DNA of 64,000 nt. Source: Argyresthia goedartella. Taxonomy: Eukaryota > Arthropoda > Insecta > Lepidoptera > Argyresthiidae. This document shows positions 49,968 through 62,866 of this stretch, one piece after another. The position numbers and the translations under genes are program-made. Position 1 is the stretch's first letter, and each line of letters begins with the position of its first letter. The DNA is taken from contig OX463816.1 of assembly GCA_949825045.1 (NCBI GenBank), positions 19,975,243 through 20,039,242 of the forward strand, given 5' to 3'. The notes below the pieces were generated by a model, which saw nothing but the letters and a program-made list of their open reading frames with translations, was not told where the DNA came from and searched no databases.

Positions 49968-51279
49968 GGCAGCTCGATTTTCTAATAAGTTCGATTATCA
50001 AATAAGTTTGGTGTGGCACTGACTCCGCCCCTGGGGTACGGACACTTCGAGTGTAGTTGTTCTATTTCACGAAATTATACTTTCAGGACATAACAATAAC
50101 AACTGTGAGAAGTGCCTTGCTTTTTATTGTCTCGCAAATGGTGAGACAAGTATTGTCTTATACGAGGTCATACTCCTTCGGGATCAAGCTGTTTTTGTCT
50201 TGGGCGCACTTGAACTCAGCCTTAATGCCCTTGCTCCGTTCTGGAATAAATCATAACACCCTCGCCACGCTCGTGAGTTAAATGGAATCCTTTGTTTAGG
50301 CCCAAGATCACACAAAACCACTGATGAGCACTTTGGCAAAAAAAAAAAAAAAAAAATTCTTAGGTCAAAAAATATATGTTATTCACAATAAGATAATCTT
50401 ACGCGATTGGATTAATTTGCCTTGATCGTAAACAATCCTGACCTTGTCTATATTAAAAAGGAGATACTTACAATAATTTTAATATAAAATTATTGAATTT
50501 TCTCATAATTTTTATACCTAAATATTCCTTTTTAGGGCTCCGTATCCATTATTAAATTCTATTAAATAGCTTATTTCCGTTTTTCAGTAAATCTGAAAAA
50601 ACACAAAAATTCTAACGTCGCCGGGCGGCCCGATGCTATTCCGCGCCCCGCCCGCTAAGACGACGGGCGAATGCGGCGCCCCCCACCTCAACAGCCAGAA
50701 CTGGGCCTTAAGGGCTGAACATAGGCCAATGGCATTGAGAATTAGACAAAGAAAACAAATACCCGTCGCATCGCGTCGAAGCAGACTGACGCATGCTCTC
50801 GCGCAGAGCCCCGCGGGGCAGCCCGAGCTCCGAGACCGAGAAAATTATAGAAAATATTACTAAACTCCTGTAATAATAACATTAAAAATAAAATAAAACA
50901 ACCAAAAAATTTCCCTTTTTTTACCTATTTTTGCGAGTTAGTTTCATAAAGGAAACTGATTTCGTCTCCGAGCGCTTGTTCATTTATTTGAATAATAATG
51001 CATTGCGAAAATATTTTTTTTGTATTAAATATAACAGATATCCGGTAATTTTAAAAGTCCATTCTTATCTCTAATAAACCTGTTATAACATATATTTATC
51101 CTACATTTTTATGTTGTCTAGTTTAGCCTAGAATTGAAGCTAAAGATGCATTTCTGGCCATATTTAGTCCCTTAAGTTCAGGATTCAATAGCGTGCCTGT
51201 GACCTAAAACAGTTCTTTATCCCCTTGATGTATAATCTACTATTATTATTTATCCATTACCAACCAATATAGACACATA
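49968..51279. other. Intergenic with poly(A) run and GC-rich island
   Basis: An A-run lies at 50339-50357. A GC-rich block at 50615-50835 ('cgtcgccgggcggcccgatg') stands out from AT-rich DNA and carries a 76-codon frame (50633-50863) with no family I recognise. Nothing else noted. Confidence 0.4.
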
Positions 51280-51846
51280 AATCAGGTGATAATTAGGGTT
51301 ACGTACCCGAAGGATGCCAAACGGGACCCTATTACTAAGCCTCCGCTGTCCGTCCGTCGAACCGTGATAGTTGGACAGATGAAATTTTACTTTTTTAGAA
51401 ATAAATACTAAAAACAGAATTTAATTTAATATTTAAGGGGGCTTCCATGCAACAAACGTAATTTTTTTTTGCTCGTTTTTGCTCAATATTGATAACGGCA
51501 ACAAGCAGAAGCTTGAAATATTCACAGAAAATTTAGTTATATATTCACTTTAAAAATAAGTAATTAAATCAAAATAAAACAAATATTTAACCGGGGCTCC
51601 CATACAACAAACGTGATTTTTTTTTGCTCGTTTTTGCTCGATATTGATAAAGGCAACAGGTAGACGCTTGAAATATCCACAGAATATTGAGTTATATTGG
51701 TCAATTTTAAAATAAAGAATTTAATTAAAATAAAAGTAATATTTAAGTGGGGCTCCTATACAACAAACGGGTTTTTTTTGCCGTTTTAATAGTTAATCGT
51801 ACGGAACCCTTCGTGCGCGAGTACGACTCGCACTTGGCCGGTTTTT
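51280..51846 (-). mobile_element. Abundant lepidopteran-type repeat, inverted copy
   Basis: Ends 'gactcgcacttggccggttt' at 51846 and starts near 'gggttacgtacccgaaggat'. Same family as 24413-24998. Its middle is a tandem array: a ~155-bp unit with 'catgcaacaaacgta' and 'tttttgctcgtttttgctc' repeated about 2.3 times between 51428 and 51775. Confidence 0.7.
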
Positions 51847-54244
51847 TAAATATCATAAAGAACTTGGAACTTCTGAAAGCTGAAAGTATTTCTGTTTGAC
51901 ATAGGTACCTCCATACTATGCAGACAAGATAAAGACTACATAGGAAATCAAACATCACAAAAACTCGCTGCCTTTTTATTCTTTCATGTTTAACGTTAAG
52001 CTTAAACTAGCTAATGTTTATATTCACAAGTGAACGCAATAATTCATTTTCATCTCTCACTCTGAGTTTGGCGGGCGAGGCTCGGACCGCGGCCGACGAT
52101 AGGGCTGCATGATTAATAATTCACCGCTCCATTATTCACAATTGGCTTCTATAGCGGCCACTGACAGTGGGCCTGATAATTCGTTAAGTCCTAACATTGG
52201 CCGCTGCGTGGGCCCGATAACACGCCAATAGGATTCAACAAATATTTAACCGGGTTACACAGAGTGAAGCTCGCGTGCCGCTGCGGGCTTGTACTTTTGA
52301 ATTCACATTTCATTTGTCTGACTGTCTGGCCTGATTGATAAAATGAATAAATTTCACTCGTTATTTTCGTGGACAGGTTAGCTTTGCGCCAACCTTTTGT
52401 TTGCCACATGGCACATAGCAAAGCCATAAACTCCCGCATGTTCCAGCTAGGGTTTGAACCAGGAATATCGAAATCTATGTTACTGTTATAATACAAACGA
52501 TATGTAGGTACCTGACTAATGACTGTAGTAGAAATCATTCGCACTAATGTGAATATCGGATAACGAACTGCTAAAAACTGAATCCACATAAATTCATCAT
52601 CTCCTCTTGTGATCCATCAAAGGGCAATCCATATAAGGCTCTCAGTACAGGTTTCCATTTGTTCCGATATAGCCATCTGCTCTAGCTCCGCCCAATCTCT
52701 TTCTCCGATGAACATTGCCATGTTGCCTTAATGCGCCCTTTCTTTCGTAACCCCATCATACCATATCAGAAATAAGTGTAACAATTTTAACGGGTCCTTA
52801 GTTGGAAACTTTATAAATCGTCCCAGGATTGTGCAACCCACAAGGGTAACATCCAACTTAAATAATTAAGACACGGCAAAAGTTTGTCCGATCGGGGAAT
52901 AGCACGCAAGGTTCCTAGAATGTTGGCGCAAAACTATTTGTTAGTCTGGAGTAGTGAGCTTGTTGAACGTAGCACAGAGCGGTGCAGCCACGAACTGAGA
53001 AACATGGATGGAAAACCTTTGTGTCGCAGTGGAGGTTAACCAGAACACAGTTGGTCAAAGGCATGCTAGAGAGGGGTTTGGACAGGAGCAGAGAGACTGA
53101 GGCAGTAGTTACAAAAGCGTATACAACGGCCATGGACAGCCTATATGTAATCGTCAGCACTCTCTTACCGTCCATCTCTGTACTTGTCCATCGACGGAGC
53201 GTTCCTTGTGACCCGACCCCTTGACTCGTTAGTGACTCGGGTTATCCGTCCGATCTGTTCTGCTCCTGGCCACGGACTCTCAGTAAAGGGGGATAGAGAT
53301 AGAGCTACTGGAATCCCTAACTTTATGATATGATCCGCCTATAGTAAGTACCTTTTCCGCCCCGAACGGGAAAAGGAGTAAGATTGTGATCGCCTAAACT
53401 GATTCATCACTGAATTGACGCATTGCCACTTAGTTACTTTGTTACCGTGTGATATGGCAGTGTATAAGTGGCATCAGCTACGAAACAGCCGTTATTAATG
53501 AATCAAGATAAGTTGTGTTACTTTGCGAAATTAAAGGAAAAAGTTTTTATTTGCAGGAAACGCGATTACTAATAAAAATAACACGGAGATTGTGTCAGGG
53601 CGGGACATTAGGAACGTTGGCAATTACGCGTGATGGATCGCCCAACTTCTCTGGAGCTGAAATGACCCGCGATGGTTTAATATCGTCTCTTAATGTAACG
53701 GCTGGATGAACTGAAGGCCTTTGCAATGGAGAGCTTATTTTTGTCTTTTTTAGTTCAGTGTGATTCAAGTAGGTACTAATTCCAAGGGTGTGACGTCGCT
53801 ATTTTCGCTAGTTTGCATCGCTGCGTGACTTTTGTTTCTAAGTACTTATTCATTTACGGTTATAATCGTTTACAACTTATGGGACAAAAAGGTCTGTAAG
53901 CATTGTTATTATTATTTCACTTAATTTATGCATCGTACGATATATTGGTTCATTAGGTACCCGTACCTAACCAACTCTGTCTATTATTAAATCATAGTTT
54001 GAACAAAATCTCTCATTAATTCATCCGAGCTTGATTTTATAAATTCACCTCAGTTCCCAGTTACTGGTAATAGAAAATCTATTTTAAAATGTTCTAGGGG
54101 AAGTGATTTTCCGCTGCTTATGTATTTTACGCCCGGCAAAGTCAGTTTTGTTAAGCTCAGGAGCGATGTCGTTGGAACCATTACGTAGTAATCAGGTAAT
54201 GGCGCTCTCACAGACAATTTGAAAAGAAATGACTAAGTAGTATC
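51847..54244. other. Unique-looking noncoding DNA
   Basis: GC somewhat higher than elsewhere. Some frames of 60-130 codons exist (for example 52191-52589 minus) but none shows domain features, and I treat them as chance. It could be intergenic or part of a long intron of a gene outside the window. Confidence 0.35.
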
Positions 54245-54511
54245 ACGCCTTTTCCCATACGGGGTGGCAGAGGCACACACATACCCACGTTCAGCCAGTT
54301 ATTCAATACTCAATTTTGCGTGACAGGGGGCTAGCCCAGCGCCGCAGCTATGGAGAAATGAAGGTTTCCTCACAATGATTACCATCACCGTTAAACGTCC
54401 GATAATGTACTTAAAATAAATAAATTATCTCATTGGTACATGGTCAGGAATCGAACCTGCATCTTATATGTGAGAAGCAAGCGTGAAAACCATTTGACCA
54501 CGGGGCTCTTA
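54245..54511 (-). mobile_element. tRNA-derived SINE, family C, inverted
   Basis: tRNA-like head at 54440-54511 ('ggaatcgaacctgcatc', 'ccacggggctctt'); body with 'cccatacggggtggcagagg' and 'gggggctagcccagcgccgc', matching the 39010 copy. Confidence 0.82.
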
Positions 54512-56369
54512 CGAAGTAGGCACGTAATTAAATTATCATCTAAGGGTGGCTTTCTCCCTCTGCTAGGTGTGTTTTGGTCCTCTTTTCATATACCTAAGCC
54601 TCGTCCTTTTTTGTCATTTATCCAATCGTATGCCAATCGAATACTATCAATATCGAAGTGAACAAGTTTCTAAACAAGTTTTTAAGAGCGTTCTTTAAAA
54701 GCAAAGTTTCAGGGCCCAAGACGATACAACAAAGTCGTAGATCCAAGTCCCGCGCGATTCCACACAATTCTAATCTCTCCAGCGGTGCTACCTCTCCATC
54801 CCGCGAACATTGTTTTATGTCCATGCATACAGCATGAGCATGGACGTTAAAACTCGAGAATGCATTCCGGAGCGGCGGGTTCGAGTAGAAGGTTGGACAG
54901 TCGATAAGTTACACCGTCGGACGTGTCGCCTGACGCCTCATCCATCTTGACTTCGGAGCGCCCGGATTACCTGCCCCGAATAATCCCGGTGCGATTATGT
55001 AAACGGATAATGCCCTCATAAAGTGCTTATGTACAAGAATCGGTGACCTGACAAACCTAACTTTGGTATTCGGTCAGAAAATGACCTATAGCAATCAATA
55101 CGGTTCTGTGAAACCACATGGGGGTACTACATTTGGTAAACATTTTCCATATTTGGTAGTCAAAACTTATAATGGTAAACATTATATTTGTTGCCATATT
55201 ATTTTTAAAATTACAATCATATTATGCATCCATGAAGGTAAATAATATTGGAGTTGTGTGTAGGTTGTTTGAAGGATAATGTTCATTAAGGACTGTTTGA
55301 GGAGCTCACATGAAAAATTTAAACAAACAAACAGACAAACATAAACAAACATTTATATACAGGCACATGTGCATATATTGCTTCTGCCCCCTCACTCTAC
55401 GATATCCTAATGTGTCGCGTTCGCGAAAAAAATGTAAGAATAAGTTACTAAGTTTATTATAGCTGATGTTAACTCCCAATTTCTCGTAATCGCGGTGTCG
55501 AGGGAACCAGAAACAGCGTCATCATCACACATAGGTATGTACCTATATAAACATCCAAGACCCGGTTTTTTTTTCTTTATCCCAGCGATATGGTACTCGT
55601 TCCTATCTAGTGATAATGTTCTATGTAGCTCATAGACGTGATCAATTAATAAAGAAATCTATTGATCTTGTTCTACGTATATAGTTTAAACATGATCAGA
55701 TCAATGAATAAATAATTGAAGGTAATTAAATAATTTGTCCAGTAATTGAAGGGTATTAAATAATTTGTACCTACATAAACAGTAGGTAGGTACAAATTAC
55801 GGTAACCAACCCACAAACTATTAACACGCCTCATACAAAACAAACGTAGGCGGTGAACTTATAGAGCTACACACACGTTCAAGTGATTATGTCAAATGAA
55901 TCAATTAATCTAAGCCGCCAAATTATATCTCGTTATCGTGGTTAAAGCTGCCACGCTAAGCTGTTCGAGATAACTCAAGAAATATTTCTTCATTAAAGAA
56001 AAGTTCACAGGCATCGCGTTAAAGAAGTGATTTTCCGAGTTTCGCCGGGAACTTTTAACGCTGAAACTGCGATATGACAAGTGGACGCTAATTCTTCTCG
56101 AGAGTGGCGGCCCGCGTGAAGTTAAAGGAGTAAGGTAATTAAGTATGATGGATTTTCGGAGTTTATCGCGAGTCGGCGCGCGGCCACTTGAGCCGGCTTC
56201 ACACTGCATCCATTACTAAGAGGGGGTGGAAGTCGCCCAGGAAGCTGGAATCACTCGATTCAGTAAAAACATTCGCTATTTTTCCGGGATCGGTTTCCAC
56301 TACTTGCTCGCAGTTTCATTATTAGCCGACCACTTTGAAGTTATCCGTATTGTCGTACGTTCATAGTGC
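54512..56369. other. Noncoding DNA with one SINE B tail fragment
   Basis: 55335-55570 carries SINE family B body in reverse, interrupted at about 55435-55495 ('ccagaaacagcgtcatcatc', 'catccaagacccgg'). 55900-56250 is GC-balanced and unique-looking. No gene supported. Confidence 0.45.
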
Positions 56370-56865
56370 TTCCTAATGAATCGCTTCACATGCGAGAGAG
56401 CATGAAAGTAACATGTAACAGTAATATGTGTTGCGGTACCGCACAATGTAGATTAAAAGGGGCGGTATAGGACTAAGTAAAATATGTTAGTTATATTGTT
56501 TATACTTACCTATATATATGAGCTATTAAAGTAAACCCTCGGCTAATTGTCGCTTTCGAAATATAAAAGACCGTTCGACTAATTAAGGCGGATATCCGCC
56601 AGCACCAAACTTTTATAACAATAATTAACATTTTTTTAGATATTGTATTATTTGTAATGAATTGCTTCACTCACATGCGGAGAGCATTACGATAGTTACA
56701 GGTAATTTCCTTTGCGATGCCGCACAATGTCGACATAAAAAGGTGGCACAGGTCTAAGTAATGTATGATAATGAAATCGGTTAATGATTATATTAGAAGA
56801 AAACCTCCCCACTAGTTTCCTCTTTCAAAATATGAAAGACCGTTCGACCAATTGAGGCGTGTCTA
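56370..56865. repeat. Diverged tandem duplication, unit about 220-280 bp
   Basis: 56370-56600 and 56655-56865 share, in order, 'atgaatcgcttcac', 'gccgcacaatgt', 'ggacta/ggtcta-agtaa' and 'aaaagaccgttcgactaatt'. Substantial divergence suggests an old duplication. Confidence 0.65.
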
Positions 56866-59780
56866 TGGCTACTCTTACCTATGAATATTGCAATCTGTGT
56901 ACGTATGTTGTTCGGCAGATGATAGTGTGTATATTCCTTAAAAGTTCTTTATCGTCCGGGACAAACAGCCTGTCGAGCCGACTGACTCTTTGTGATTCGC
57001 CTTGAAAATATTGTTCATTCATTCTGAAGGGCATTTTTCAGGGTTGAATATAAACGCGGGAGTGCGGGGCGGTCCTTGTGGCTTTCGCATTGAATTTAAT
57101 GGCGACTTACTTTTATGGTACGTGTCGGGTTTCCGGCGAAGTGTGAACTACTAAGCTACGGGGTGTTAATGAGTCTGCGACATTCATTTTCCTCTAGATA
57201 AGTAACACACAGCCAGTTACAGAAAAGATCTTTAAATTCTAAAGTCCCATTAAACCCTAAAAACTATACCTACCTACATACCTAACTATATTCTTCTTTT
57301 TGTTTTATTGTTTTAGTAATAATCTTATGAGTTTTTGTTTTTATAACTTTGCTATCATTTAAGTTATTTTATAGTTGCACCTCCGTATCACTTTTAATTT
57401 GTATGTGTGCTGCTTTGATGGAATAAACTTTAATCTATCTATCTATCTATCTATCTATATAATGGCGTGTCAGTTCCATAAAATTTTGTTTTTTTGCTAA
57501 AACATGGCTCTTATTTCGAAAAACATGAAGTCCATGTTAGTTCACACGCCTTGACGTTAAGCCCACGAGCGTTTAATGGATCTTTAAAATTTAAATCGGA
57601 TCTATAACTGGCTGTAAAAGAAAAATACTTAATACATACAAGAAACCATTGTGCTGAAATTAAACTATATCAATTGACTACCTACACCTACAACATTAGT
57701 ATAGGCAAGAAGGCGAGATCTCGGCTTCTGCAGCCTTATGGCGTAAGCCGTCTGAGCTATGAACTTCATATAGACTTTTACGTTTGACACCTTGCACCAG
57801 CTTCATCTGTCAAATTGGTATCACGCAAGTAGCATCATAATGGAGGCCAAACCCAAGCTCATTGAATGCAGTCTAGAAGCCTTCGGTGATACCCCGCAAT
57901 CGATGAAATTGTATGAGCATGAGATGAACCATAGACACACTATATGAACTCCAGCTGCTGGTCTCTAGTTAATATGTACTACAATTATTTATACCATTAC
58001 TTAAACTATTCGTGATTTTGGCGTACTAGCAGTTGGACATCTAACGAAGTAAATTGATTAAATGTCCAGCCTAGATCAAAGGTTCAGAATGATGTACAGG
58101 TTTTTGATGGCTGTATCTTGACTACGAGTATAGGTATTATGAACTGAATACTTACATACTGAGTCTTACTCTGTCACTTACAATATGTTGTTAAGTAGGC
58201 CCCTTAACAACATAATGTAAGTAATCTACGTCTACAAAAATTAGAGATCCTAAGACTAATAGTCGCCTCAATTTCGTGGCGTAAAGTTGGGCACTACATA
58301 AACAACCGCAAACTAGCTTATTGATGCTACATACTGAATCTGACTTTGTACTTACATTATATCGTTAAGTAGGTAACTTCTGTACAATACGAGTACTACA
58401 GGTAGGTAACTTATGTACCTTGAAACACCTATTTATTTCTTTCATTGTCGGGAGGCGACCCTTGTCAAGGGAGATTTGTTAATGAAAAAAATGTCTTAAT
58501 TTGGGTTCGTGTTTTGACAAGTCACCTTCCTCGAAAGTTGACCTCCACCTTGTTATACAATTCTTAAGAAATGTATGTTATTGAATGATGAATATCTACT
58601 AATTCTGGTATGAGTGAGTATTTAGGTTAATTTCACAATAATATTCGTACCTATCATAATAAGAATAGTCAATTGTAAAAAGTAGAAAGTAGTTTAACTT
58701 CGGACTTGTTTGAACTAGTTATGAGACCAACATACTGAAAGTCCTGACCCCTCTGAGGTGAGCCCTTGGGGACATAAAGAAGGTCCCGTTATTTGTTTTT
58801 TGCTTACATAGGTCATAGGCCATAGGAAATTTGAAATAAGTTGTACATAATGAAAGCTGATCTACAACTTGGATTTTATACACTTTTTATCTATTCCCAA
58901 TCGTTGTCTAGGATTATGAATTCCGAAATTCAACTGAAGAATCGTAATAGTTACGTAGACAATTAAATTTTCACAAAGTGGGTAGTTTTCGTGTCGCTTT
59001 TGTATTTAATTATGAAACATAGGTTTTAAAACACTTTTAAAAAACTAAAGGGATCCTCATTCAAGGGATATGCTTTTTGCATGTTTTCTTGCACGCGTTT
59101 TTCTCGTAACGTAACTACAAATTAACGGTTTTCGTATTGTTTTCTTTACCTGTGATGTATGACCTTGTGTCTTGCCGAATTTCATGGTTCAAGGTTCATG
59201 GAAAGTACACCTTACAGGATATATTTGATTCCCTAGGGAGTGTCGAAATATGCGGAAATATTATGCCGTATCATTTGATAGCATTGATAGCATGAGTAAT
59301 TGATAAATTTCAACTTGATAACTTTACATGTTCCTGGAAAAAAAAGATCTAAGAGAGAAAAAGCAAAAAGACAGACTAACAACGATGAAGCGTTCGCAAA
59401 ACTACAATTTTTTTCGCTCTGTGGTAAGGAACCCCAAAAATGCCTAAAACACATGTCTTGTACCCCCTTTCAATTAAGGATGTAGTATAGGAAAACATCG
59501 TTCGGTATTTCCGAATTTTAGTTAAAGAAGTGTAATAATATCTAATAAAATATATTACGGAATCTCAAAAAGTTGCTCCGCATTCAAAACTAGTTTACAT
59601 TTAATTATCACACAGAAAATAATGCCTGAGATGGTACTAAAACGTAACTATCTCGTAAAACAGCATTGGAGGTCGTCAATATTTTACACCTTTCCCATCC
59701 ACTTTACACGGATTTGTTTAGGTGTCAAGAAAGATAAAATAACTGTTTATGTAATGCAAAAGTAATGCTTTGCTTAGAGA
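56866..59780. other. Noncoding DNA with a microsatellite
   Basis: An (ATCT)n run of about six units lies at 57436-57460. A hairpin lies near 58178-58222 ('cttacaatatgttgttaag' with 'cttaacaacataatgtaag'). No coding features were found. Confidence 0.45.
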
Positions 59781-61500
59781 TTTATAGGTATTTTATTAAA
59801 AAAGGGCCTTAAAGGACTAGTATCTAGAGCCGTAAAACGCAATATCAAAAAAAGAAGTACCAGCTATTTGCACTTAAAAAATGCGCGTATTAGCGCCAAT
59901 TTACTGCCAAAATATTGTTTTCTCTTGTCCGATTTTCACAAAAAATCGTAACTTTTTAGTTTTTCGTAATCGAAAAAATTAAAATAAACGTCTGCAGTTT
60001 AGATACTGACTCAATCTACAAAGAAAAGTATGTTTTGTATGAAAAATTTATCATTAATTTTTAAAGGTTTTTTACATGCACAAAATGTTTTTTTTAAATT
60101 ATCTTGTAGCCCTTGCTTAAACCCACCTAGGGAAAACCTTAAGTATTGGTTGGGTGGCCTGTAGCAACCAACAGGGTCACTAAGGATAGGGCAATAACAC
60201 CTAAAATAAAGAGATCCCACATTTACGTAGCCGTAAAATTACTTTAGGGTAGCTACTGGTAAATAATTCAGGGTAAATTTTTCATTTCAAGATGAAAGAC
60301 GCGCCTGATTTGTATTTTGCAATAAGAGTATGATTTTCATATTTTTTATGGTTCTAATAACGAATTTAGGGTCTATTTTGCATTTAAAAATGGTGGCCAT
60401 TTTAATTTGTAAATTTCAAACCCCTTTATCGTTTATTTTGTATTTTATATTTATTGTGGTAGTAAGGTTAATAATACACAATCTTGGGCAGAAAGAAGTA
60501 ATGGAAGAGAGCGTTTTACCGGTGGATAGTTCAACTATTGAAAAAGAAGCTCCACTAACATTTGCAAAGGTAGTAAAACAACGCGACCAAGTGTTAGCAA
60601 AAAATCGGGCCACGAAATCGGAGAGATATGCGATTTAATTTTACTTTTGCCTTGGGCTAAATAACAAATACAACGTCACATTTTTATGAGAAGATCAATC
60701 CGTTGGTGAGTAAATATATATATTAAGACTGATCTCAAGATATTTTTTTTATCGCTTGCCATGCTTTTTCTACGAGCCCCTTTAGATAGTGTGATTTACT
60801 AGGATGTTATATACTCAAGTCTGTGGGAGAAAATCGACTAACTACGCTTTCAAATTAGCTGTGACAAGATCTGACCGTTTTATTTGACTATTTTTTCATG
60901 TTCACTTTACACTTAACACTTTATGTATGGGCAATGTGAGACGCAAAGATGCGAATCTCCATTTATATTGATATATTTTAAAGAAAGTTCAATCTTCATT
61001 CTTATTGCGTTTTCTTTCAGATTGAACCTAGTACGTATTCGCTTCACTCTGTTCAGGTGGACACAGATTCTAGAAGAATCTTCTTCTTAGTTCGTGAGAA
61101 GCATTTGCATGTTTTTTGTTTACTTAACTTATGTATTTTTTTGTTCATAATAATGTCTTATTTCAGATTGCCCCGAGTTCAACACATCCGCCATTATTCG
61201 TAGGGCAGCAACCACAGGCTGCTGCTGACGAGCCTCCTTTAATTGGCCGAAGGCTAGTTGACGTTGAGTATTTTTATATATAAAACAAATAAATGAAAAA
61301 AGTGATCATTGTCCGAAATTCGGATTCTATTCTAAATTCACAGCTCAGAACTGTGTGAAGATTGCAGCTGAATTCAGAAAAGGTCTGGACTCTAAGCTTT
61401 CATTTAAATGCAGTTTGAGAGCTCAATTTGATGTACTACTGATAAAGAAGAAGGGGAATAGAGTGTATGTAAATCATCAATCGGGTATTGTTTAATATTT
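59781..61500 (+). mobile_element. Possible MULE-like transposon remnant
   Basis: 61165-61290 reads IAPSSTHPPLFVGQQPQAAA, then DEPPLIGRRLVDVEYFYI. About 20 bp later a further frame reads NCVKIAAEFRKGLDSKLSFK and LRAQFDVLLIKK. The GRR(I/L)VD...GL.S...F.C layout is one I associate with Mutator-like transposase N-termini in insects. Intron-like acceptors (TTTCAG) precede 61020 and 61166. The frame at 60330-60638 (KEAPLTFAKVVKQRDQVLAK) may belong to the same element. Ends were not found. Confidence 0.4.
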
Positions 61501-61656
61501 ATGCTTCGGAACGCACCGGTTTTTTCGTTGCGCGGATCGACCGCGAGTGATCGGGACATCACTAGCTGTCACTTGTATAGAAACGAAATGAGGAGTTAGA
61601 GGTTACTTTTTTGCACATGGAAAATGACGGCGTCAAGCATTCGGGCCTTGGCTGCA

Positions 61657-62053
61657 TGTTATTTGTAATAATTGTCTAACACAGGTATCGGGGCCTGGTC
61701 GGAATGTTAATTAGAATAATCACGGAACAATCGTCGGGAAATAAGTAGACTTCACGTCATCGGAGTGAGTGCTTTGTGCTTTGAAAGGTTGAAGTGATTC
61801 GGTGATCAATTCGTCGCGTTCGGATAGCGACCCTTGTGTCGGCGAGCATCACGACAGCAGCGGGCTGCGACGAGAGTAAGATTCGACTCCCATCAACCCC
61901 CACCCTTGTGTTCCTCATCCCGTACTCCTGCCTCGAATTGAGCTTTCGAATGCCGTTCCACGGAGTCAAGGTCAGTACTGCTTTGTGACATTCCACTGAA
62001 AAACAACCCTACAAAGATTCCACGCCCTGTCGGTTGAGGCGTGGAATTTAACA
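61657..62053 (+). mobile_element. Probable 5' LTR of a BEL/Pao-type element
   Basis: A segment beginning TGTTATTTG at 61657 and ending TTTAACA at 62053 has the TG...CA form of an LTR. It is followed by 'cattggtagcagaggcg', which looks like a primer-binding site (TGGTAGCAGAG type). The 3' LTR lies outside the window, so the exact start cannot be checked; a longer LTR starting near 61500 is possible. Confidence 0.4.
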
Positions 62054-62866
62054 CATTGGTAGCAGAGGCGCAGTTTCCTAGTAGGAAATCGATTCACGGA
62101 CGGTTGTAGGGTTGTTTTTTTGCCACATTGTAGTTGGGAGAAAAGGGTATCTCAGATTGGTCGGCAATCATTTTGTGAGTGAGTCTTGTGGTCGGTATAC
62201 CACAATTTAGGTTCATTTTCGGTTAGTGAACGTATAATTGACGATTTAGTTAACAATTATTATAAAATTGTAGTCGGAAACTACTCGGTGTGCATAAGGA
62301 ACAGTCATTCGGTCGGACTATAGTATTGCAGTCGGATCCTATAGTATTGCAGTGTTATTTCGGTTTGCTGAGCAGGGTCAGGCTATTTAAGGGGTATTAA
62401 TCTGATTTTGCTGACCTCAGTAGAAGTGCAGGTCATATCGGAAAGGCCACTTCTAGAAGGTTCACGGCTACCTACATTATATTAAAAATAGCTTGGATTT
62501 CGGAATCCAGTGTGGTTTAGGGTGCTATATTGTTTAGGTTTATAGTCTCGGAGCCCACCACTTATTATTTTTTAATAAATTTTATTTTTTATTGTTTTTA
62601 TAATAAATTTTTGTGGGTTATTTTTTATTGTGCTTTATGGTGGCATTCTCTAATTGATTTAGTTAACAATTATTTAGTTATAAGGTGTATGTCCACAGGG
62701 CGACCATATTAAATATTTTTTTAGGATTTAATTGTTTTAGTGGTTGCCTTAGTTTTGACAACTTAGTTTTAATTTCTGTGCCCAGCGCTGACGGGCAAGT
62801 GCTGGTCTCTGGCTATACTTAGTTCGGTAGTGAAGTATAAGACCAGAATCTATTAAATCGGTCAAC
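62054..62866 (+). other. Leader between LTR and gag
   Basis: 813 bp with a primer-binding-site-like start, then AT-rich sequence. A short direct repeat, 'ctatagtattgcagt', occurs at 62318 and 62339. No ORF of note. Confidence 0.45.

Noticed and set aside
52191..52589. 132-codon minus-strand ORF
   Set aside because: No recognisable domain and no supporting context; length is compatible with chance in this less AT-rich region.
57436..57460. CRISPR-like short repeats
   Set aside because: A simple (ATCT)n microsatellite without spacers; no cas-like genes and the DNA is eukaryotic.
60330..60638. 102-codon ORF with hydrophobic start as an independent membrane protein
   Set aside because: The hydrophobic part is AT-rich low-complexity translation; only the last ~45 residues look protein-like and may belong to the nearby transposon remnant.
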